A DNA stretch of 46,185 nt from Lachnospiraceae bacterium UBA7093 (GTDB taxonomy: Bacteria; Bacillota; Clostridia; Lachnospirales; Lachnospiraceae), in assembly GCA_002492465.1 (NCBI GenBank), contig DKYT01000064.1:67479-113663 (forward strand), written 5' to 3'. Positions 41,696-46,185 of this stretch are shown here, one piece after another; positions within the stretch are counted from its first letter, which is position 1; each line of letters begins with the position of its first letter. The notes beneath the pieces are model-generated. The model searched no databases and was not told the DNA's origin. It saw nothing but the letters and a program-made list of their open reading frames with translations. Both the position numbers and the translations under genes were made by a program.

Positions 41696-42199
41696 TTATA
41701 AGTTTCCTTTCGAGATTATAGTTTGAAGATATGGCAAAACCAGCGATGATACCATACCGATTACAATTCCCGTTCCAAGACCCGCAACCATAAGAATGGG
41801 CATATAATACACTACCCCATAGGTTTCTATCACAAGCCCTGCAACAAAAAGCTGTCCCAGATTGTGAAAAACGCCTCCCGCACCGCTCACTACCGGCACA
41901 TGAAACCAGCCGGTTCTTTTCAGCCCAATCATCACAAGGGCGCTTAAGAATGCGCCGGCTGCCGAATAAATGATCATGGAAAGACTGCCAAACATAAAAC
42001 CGCTGAGCAACGCTTTTACCACCGATAAGAACATCGCCTCTCTCCAGCCGAAAAGGTACAGACAAAGCACCACTGCAAGATTGGCAAGTCCCAGCTTAAT
42101 TCCCGGTATGCCTGTTTGGAAGGGAATCAGCGTCTCAATATAGGAAAGGATCAGTGCAAATGCCAATAAAAGTCCCAAATAAGCCGTTCTGCTTTTCAT
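41696..42199 (-). CDS. Gx transporter-family membrane protein
   Basis: 167 residues with five or six hydrophobic segments and the typical Gly-rich loops GIPGIKLGLANLAVVLCLY and VSGAGGVFHNLGQLFVAG. The family is usually annotated as Gx transporter or, older, heptaprenyl diphosphate synthase component I, and is related to ECF-type substrate-binding components. It is not an enzyme motif-wise. It is nearly always next to a NusG-II protein, as here (2 bp gap). A similar pair occurs in flavin-based extracellular electron-transfer clusters. Translation seems coupled to the gene upstream. Confidence 0.85.
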   Translation of the reverse strand: MKSRTAYLGLLLAFALILSYIETLIPFQTGIPGIKLGLANLAVVLCLYLFGWREAMFLSVVKALLSGFMFGSLSMIIYSAAGAFLSALVMIGLKRTGWFHVPVVSGAGGVFHNLGQLFVAGLVIETYGVVYYMPILMVAGLGTGIVIGMVSSLVLPYLQTIISKGNL

Positions 42200-42201
42200 C
42201 C

Positions 42202-42576
42202 TCAGTAGGTGACCGCATCCAAGTCACTTTCCTCCTTTGACTCAATTTGAATTACCAATCTGTGGGGCAGACAGATAATACTCTCTCCCTTTCTGCTGAT
42301 GGCTCTCTGACTGACGCACAGCCTGTCAGGACAGTCCGCATCTGAAACCAGTGCCTTACCGCCGCTGATCAAGAGCAGATTATAATGTTCCTCGCCGTAA
42401 GGGATTGAAACCGTCCGATCCTCTGTCAGGGGATATACGCCCAACGTTCTTCCATCCTGAAGCACGCTCACCATAGCAGGCATATCTTTATTCAACAAAA
42501 CAGGAATCAGCCACAGTCCAAATGCTGCAAGGAGAATTCCTAATAATAACAGAATATCTTTTTGTATTTTTTTCAT
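42202..42576 (-). CDS. NusG domain II-containing membrane-anchored protein
   Basis: 124 residues: one N-terminal membrane span (about 8-28) and an outside NusG-II-like beta domain with three conserved cysteines, DCPDRLCVSQ (82 and 87) and IICLPHRLVIQI (102). The cysteine pattern DCP...C...CLPhrLVI is typical. Despite the name it is not a transcription factor. It starts the operon with the Gx transporter, ruvA and ruvB. A near-consensus promoter ends six bases before the ATG and there is no ribosome site, so the message could be leaderless. Confidence 0.85.
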   Translation of the reverse strand: MKKIQKDILLLLGILLAAFGLWLIPVLLNKDMPAMVSVLQDGRTLGVYPLTEDRTVSIPYGEEHYNLLLISGGKALVSDADCPDRLCVSQRAISRKGESIICLPHRLVIQIESKEESDLDAVTY

Positions 42577-42582
42577 AAAAAT

Positions 42583-42611
42583 ATTTTAGCACATACGAAC
42601 ATACGTTTCAA
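42583..42611 (-). promoter_or_regulatory. SigA-type promoter with extended -10, 6 bp from the ATG
   Basis: Minus strand TTGAAA (42606-42611), exactly 17 bp, TGC-TAAAAT (-10 at 42583-42588). Expected transcription start falls at about 42576, the A of the NusG-II ATG. Drives NusG-II, Gx, ruvA and ruvB. Confidence 0.75.
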
Positions 42612-42701
42612 GTTCTTTTGATCCCGCTGGACAATTCCAGACGCCTATGATACCATTTTTACAAGGAAACTGACAACTTGCTGTTTGAAAGGAGCATATC
42701 A

Positions 42702-43484
42702 ATGAAAATCATTTTTGTCCGTCACGGCGAACCGGATTATGTAAATGACACATTAACGGAAAAAGGCTGGCGTGAGGCGGAGCTTTTGGCTGAGCGTATC
42801 AGCAAATGGGACGTAACCGACTTTTACTGCTCGCCTTTGGGACGCGCCAGGGATACTGCCTCCTGTACTTTAAAGAAAATGAACCGCACCGCTGTTACTT
42901 TGGACTGGATGCGGGAATTTTCATACCCTATTGACGACCCCGTTACAGGACGCCACGGTGTTCCCTGGGACTTTGTACCTTCCTTCTGGAGCGGGGATCC
43001 TCTTATGCGGGATCAGGAGCGCTGGGTGGAGTCGGATGTGATGAAGGGAAACCCCAAAATCGCCCTGGAGTACCCAAGAGTATGTAAGGAGCTTGATGCC
43101 CTTCTCTCCGCTTACGGCTATGTGAGAGAAAAACGTTTTTACCGCATGCCCGAAGCGAAAGAAAGATTTATTGACGGAACCAATTCCCCCGGCAACCCGG
43201 ATCAGCCTTTGGAGGATGAGAAACATTCTGAACCGGTGGTTGTTATATTTTGTCATCTGGGCATTACCTGTGTAGCGCTCTCTCATCTGCTGAACATACC
43301 TTTCCAGGCTCTGGTGCACGGCTTTTTTCTGCCTACTACCTCTATCACTGTTTTATCCAGCGAAGAACGCTGGAGCAATGAGGCTTATTTCAGGGTGCAG
43401 GCTATGGGCGACACCCATCACCTTCTTGCAGGGCAGGAACCGCTGTCTCCGGCAGGATCTTTCTGTAAAGTTTTTCAAGGATAA
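42702..43484 (+). CDS. histidine phosphatase superfamily protein
   Basis: 260 residues, histidine (phosphoglycerate-mutase-like) phosphatase. Phosphohistidine motif IIFVRHGEPDY (R7, H8), YCSPLGRARDTA, and the second catalytic histidine in VVIFCHLGITC. The substrate is not clear. One of three plus-strand genes, divergent from the NusG-II operon. The start MKIIFVRHG has GAAAGGAG seven bases upstream; the longer in-frame reading (42678) lies before it. Promoter not clearly seen: a TATGAT near 42649 lacks a well-spaced -35. Confidence 0.9.
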   Translation: MKIIFVRHGEPDYVNDTLTEKGWREAELLAERISKWDVTDFYCSPLGRARDTASCTLKKMNRTAVTLDWMREFSYPIDDPVTGRHGVPWDFVPSFWSGDPLMRDQERWVESDVMKGNPKIALEYPRVCKELDALLSAYGYVREKRFYRMPEAKERFIDGTNSPGNPDQPLEDEKHSEPVVVIFCHLGITCVALSHLLNIPFQALVHGFFLPTTSITVLSSEERWSNEAYFRVQAMGDTHHLLAGQEPLSPAGSFCKVFQG

Positions 43485-43487
43485 AAG

Positions 43488-43519
43488 CAGCGGGTGCCCT
43501 TTACACAGGACACCCGCTG
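43488..43519. terminator. terminator between converging genes
   Basis: CAGCGGGTG (43488-43496) pairs with CACCCGCTG (43511-43519), 9 bp. On the minus strand it is followed by CTTTTATCC, so it best terminates the PpiC/SurA-like gene; on plus it has no T-run. Confidence 0.65.
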
Positions 43520-43541
43520 TCATTCGTCTATGAAAACCGTC

Positions 43542-44858
43542 TTATTCAGCAGCTTCTTCATTTTCATCGGAAGATGCATTCTCATCCTGAGACGCTGCAT
43601 CAGTCTCCTCTGTTCCCTCTTCCTCCGCCGTTTCCTGGGGAATGGTCAAGTATTTCAGTTCGCCCTTAATATCCGTCACCTGATACCCCTCCACAAGGGT
43701 TGCCACATAAGCGGAAACTTTTTCGCTGGACAGCGTATCGGAAATTCTCGCATCATCAGCCTCATCATAATAACGGTTTACAAACTCAACCACATAATAC
43801 TGATGGCTGGCATCGTCCCTTAAAACGGTAAGATCGCCTTCCGACCGTGTCTCATCATAAAGCCAATCCCCCATAACTGTAGTAATACTGGAAGAATATC
43901 TGCCCTCGCTGAGGCTGTGCTCAGTTTCAGGATCCTCATAATCTGCTTTAAGCTCTTCAGAAGCGTTTTCTACGCACAGGGTGTCAAAATCACCGCCGCT
44001 CTGGAGCGCTTCCAGCATGGTCTGGGCTTTTACTTCCAGCTCGTCCATCGCCGCGCTGGTTTCTTCCTCTCCGGCATCCTCTCCAAGCTCTGCAGTGAAG
44101 GTAAAGCTTCTGTAATCTACCTTATCATAAGTTCTCTTATTCTCTTCATAATATGTTTTAATATCTTCTTCGGAGGGGGCGTTGCTCTCTAACAATTCAT
44201 CATAATAAGCGCTTGCAAGCATCCCCTCTTTTACAAAAGGCTCCACATTCTTAGCCGTAGCGTAAGCGCCAAAGTTTTCTTTGTAATAATTGCCAACACT
44301 GACATTTTCCGACTCGGCGGCAGACTGAAAGCTTGTTGCAAAGCTCTCATAATCGGCAGCCGTATCATAGGTAAATCCCGCCTTCGCCGCATCGTCCACC
44401 AATGCCTTAGTCTGCTTGATCTGTTCCACCGTCATTTCATCGAACATATCCTTCCATGTCAAATCCTCGGTGTACTGCTGATCTGCAAAGTCCCTGGACG
44501 TATCCAATCCCATATAAGGCAGCAGAGACGACATGCTGTTTAAGTAATTTGCAACAGTGGTCTCATAAAAATAATCATACTCAAGCTGTGTCAATTCATG
44601 ATCGCCGATCTTGACGTAAGCGCCGTTTAAGGCGGCGTTTTTTCTGATAAAAGACGCCGCAATGGAAATCACAATCACCGCCACAATCCCAATGCCGATG
44701 GCTGCCGCCGTCATCCGGGCTATTTTTTCCTGACGCGCGTCCTTTTGCTTCTGCTGTTTTCTTGCCTCCATTTTGCGGTCATATTTGGTCTGAACTTTAT
44801 TCTGTTCTTTCTGAACTTTATCCTCCGTTTTTACTTCAGGCGTGTTTTTCTTAGCCAT
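43542..44858 (-). CDS. membrane-anchored SurA/PpiC-like foldase, Asp/Glu-rich tail
   Basis: 438 residues. A highly basic, charged cytoplasmic part (1-45), one membrane span (about 48-70, AAAIGIGIVAVIVISIAASF), a SurA-N-like helical domain, and a PpiC/parvulin-like region (about 245-390, VDYRSFTFTAELGEDAGEEE; QYYVVEFVNRYYDEADDARI), ending in a Glu/Ser/Asp-rich tail. The parvulin part is divergent and I cannot point to all active-site residues, so isomerase activity is uncertain; a chaperone for exported proteins is likely. GAGGAG precedes the ATG. The 102-bp gap upstream to leuD holds no clear promoter. Confidence 0.8.
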   Translation of the reverse strand: MAKKNTPEVKTEDKVQKEQNKVQTKYDRKMEARKQQKQKDARQEKIARMTAAAIGIGIVAVIVISIAASFIRKNAALNGAYVKIGDHELTQLEYDYFYETTVANYLNSMSSLLPYMGLDTSRDFADQQYTEDLTWKDMFDEMTVEQIKQTKALVDDAAKAGFTYDTAADYESFATSFQSAAESENVSVGNYYKENFGAYATAKNVEPFVKEGMLASAYYDELLESNAPSEEDIKTYYEENKRTYDKVDYRSFTFTAELGEDAGEEETSAAMDELEVKAQTMLEALQSGGDFDTLCVENASEELKADYEDPETEHSLSEGRYSSSITTVMGDWLYDETRSEGDLTVLRDDASHQYYVVEFVNRYYDEADDARISDTLSSEKVSAYVATLVEGYQVTDIKGELKYLTIPQETAEEEGTEETDAASQDENASSDENEEAAE

Positions 44859-44960
44859 TTGTAAAGCTCCTCCTCATTTTCAATCATTTATCACAAAGCA
44901 ATCCTATCAGAAAAATGTGTCCATCCTGTGAATATTCCTGTACTTTTCGTATTGATCCGG

Positions 44961-45449
44961 CTATTTTTGATTGATATAATTCACCAATCCCTCCGCTGCA
45001 ATAATTTTTTGCATAAACTCAGGAAAAGCCTGCCCTTTAAACTCTGTACCTCTGGTAAGATTTTTTATGATGCCGGAATCAAAATCAACCTCAACCTCAT
45101 CTCCCGCCTCAATGCCTTTAGAAGCCTCCGGACACTCCACAATGGGAAGCCCTATGTTAATTGCGTTTCTGTAAAAGATTCTTGCAAAGGTCTCCGCAAT
45201 CACACAGCTTACCCCTGCCGCCTTAATGGCAATAGGCGCATGCTCCCTGGAAGAACCGCAGCCGAAATTCTTATCTGCAACGATAATATCTCCCTTTTTT
45301 ACCTTTTTTATAAAATCCTTATCGATATCCTCCATGCAGTGCTCCGCAAGCTCAGCGGGATCCGAAGAATTTAAATATCTTGCCGGAATAATCACATCCG
45401 TATCTACGTTATCACCATATTTAAAAACGATTCCTTTTGCTGCTTTCAT
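44961..45449 (-). CDS. leuD: 3-isopropylmalate dehydratase small subunit
   Basis: 162-residue aconitase swivel subunit for leucine synthesis. Starts KGIVFKYGDNVDTDVIIPARYLNSSDP, has the family NFGCGSSREHAPIAIKAAGV motif and FYRNAINIGLPIVECPEA. The short form of the archaeal/Clostridia type (about 160 residues) rather than the 200-residue E. coli type, with the YLNSSDP segment as substrate loop. AAAGGGG is seven bases before the ATG. 27 bp after leuC. Confidence 0.97.
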   Translation of the reverse strand: MKAAKGIVFKYGDNVDTDVIIPARYLNSSDPAELAEHCMEDIDKDFIKKVKKGDIIVADKNFGCGSSREHAPIAIKAAGVSCVIAETFARIFYRNAINIGLPIVECPEASKGIEAGDEVEVDFDSGIIKNLTRGTEFKGQAFPEFMQKIIAAEGLVNYINQK

Positions 45450-45476
45450 GCTTTATCCCCTTTCTCAACTCTCAAT

Positions 45477-46185
45477 TTATAACTGACAGGGACAGGAAAT
45501 CTTCCCTGTGACGGCACTTGCAGCCGCAATTGCCGGACTTGCAAGAAAAATTTCAGAATTCACATGTCCCATACGTCCTACAAAGTTCCGGTTGGTAGTG
45601 GAAACGCACTTTTCACCCTCCGCTAAAATTCCCATGTAGCCCCCAAGGCATGGACCGCAGGTGGGTGTGCTTACAATGGCACCTGCTTCAATAAATATTT
45701 TCAGAAGCCCTTCCTCCATCGCCTGCATATAAATCGCCTGGGTTGCCGGAATCACGATACAGCGCATTCCCTTTGCAACATGTCTTCCCTTCAAAACCTC
45801 TGCGGCAACGCGCATATCGTCAATCCGTCCGTTGGTGCAGGAACCGATCACCACCTGATCGATCTTAATATCCTCTGTGATCTCATCGATGGTTTTGGTA
45901 TTCTCAGGCAAATGTGGAAAAGCGATGGTGGGACGAAGGGCGCTTAAATCAATGGTGTACTCTTCCTCGTAAACGGCATCCTCATCCGCCTCATAAACCT
46001 TATAAGGCTTTGTGGAATGCTCCTCCATATAAGCTCTGGCAAGATCGTCCACCGGGAAAATGCCGTTTTTCCCTCCCGCCTCGATCGCCATATTGGCAAT
46101 GGTAAAGCGGTCATCCATAGACAGATTGGCAATGCCCTCTCCCGTAAACTCCATGGATTTATAAAGGGCACCGTCCACGCCGATC
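45477..46185 (-). CDS. leuC: 3-isopropylmalate dehydratase large subunit, 5' part beyond window edge
   Basis: C-terminal 235 residues of the large aconitase-type subunit; the first part is outside the right edge. The visible part includes GVDGALYKSMEFTGEGIANL, QVVIGSCTNGRIDDMRVAA and STPTCGPCLGGYMGILAEGE, with cysteines of the 4Fe-4S cluster in SCTNGR and CGPC. It ends GKISCPCQL. Co-transcribed with leuD; no leuA/leuB visible in this window. Confidence 0.96.
   Translation of the reverse strand, partial: IGVDGALYKSMEFTGEGIANLSMDDRFTIANMAIEAGGKNGIFPVDDLARAYMEEHSTKPYKVYEADEDAVYEEEYTIDLSALRPTIAFPHLPENTKTIDEITEDIKIDQVVIGSCTNGRIDDMRVAAEVLKGRHVAKGMRCIVIPATQAIYMQAMEEGLLKIFIEAGAIVSTPTCGPCLGGYMGILAEGEKCVSTTNRNFVGRMGHVNSEIFLASPAIAAASAVTGKISCPCQL

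Noticed and set aside
44859..44960. Promoter or terminator between leuD and the SurA/PpiC-like gene
   Set aside because: TTCACA and TGGACA are present but no -10 box stands at the right distance, and no stem with a T-run is seen.

Overview
The window looks like a chromosomal stretch of a spore-forming, low-to-mid GC Gram-positive Clostridia, most probably a Lachnospiraceae member. The assignment rests on the whole gene set: short RNase G next to a radical-SAM pair, HisZ-dependent short HisG, YlbJ and GerW/YtfJ sporulation proteins, FakA/DegV, Asp23-type YloU, a zinc-type L28, and strong SigA-like promoters with AGGAGG ribosome sites. No phage, transposon, tRNA, rRNA or CRISPR array is visible. 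It reads as ordinary core chromosome with a few accessory or poorly described inserts. Almost everything is on the minus strand; only ylbJ, rpmB and a histidine phosphatase are on plus.

Layout, left to right (minus-strand operons therefore read right to left). 1-7.8 kb: a radical-SAM pair and RNase G, then a three-gene envelope cassette (RsiV-like membrane protein, LysM protein, BspA-type leucine-rich-repeat protein), then rplU with its own promoter and an L21 leader; rplU runs off the left edge. 7.8-12.7 kb: a small membrane protein with an odd overlapping upstream reading frame, and the histidine genes hisZ-hisG-hisD-hisIE with a clear promoter and a terminator. HisIE carries an extra N-terminal HisF-like domain that has lost both catalytic aspartates. 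12.7-18.2 kb: an operon of rsuA-type pseudouridine synthase, HAD phosphatase, YgiQ radical-SAM, unknown membrane protein, RluA-type pseudouridine synthase and recU. ylbJ diverges from it and converges on a membrane-anchored amidase.

20.4-31.7 kb: yloU-fakA, a terminator, then recG, a DegV-type (FakB-like) protein, topoisomerase IV (parE, parC), rsmD, coaD and a coiled-coil protein ending in a strong terminator. rpmB diverges. 31.9-39.4 kb: U32 peptidase-like protein, SEDS glycosyltransferase and PBP pair, an unknown 108-residue protein, DUF2953, GerW/YtfJ, an unlisted 46-residue membrane protein and a coiled-coil protein with a C-terminal J-like motif. 39.4-39.6 kb is a 204-bp non-coding interval with a terminator and two kinds of repeat. 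39.6-46.2 kb: zapA, ruvB, ruvA, a Gx-transporter/NusG-II pair, a histidine phosphatase, a membrane-anchored PpiC/SurA-like protein, leuD and leuC (leuC runs off the right edge).

The genes are mostly housekeeping: ribosome and RNA maturation, recombination and topology, cell division and wall synthesis, sporulation, His and Leu synthesis. The best candidates for something undescribed are the RsiV-like/LysM/LRR cassette, the GerW-TM46-coiled-coil/J module, the HisF-like pseudoenzyme domain on HisIE, two promoters placed so close to the start codon that the mRNA should be leaderless, and the paired hairpin repeats upstream of the U32 gene. All functional statements are from reading the sequence and family knowledge; no database search was run.
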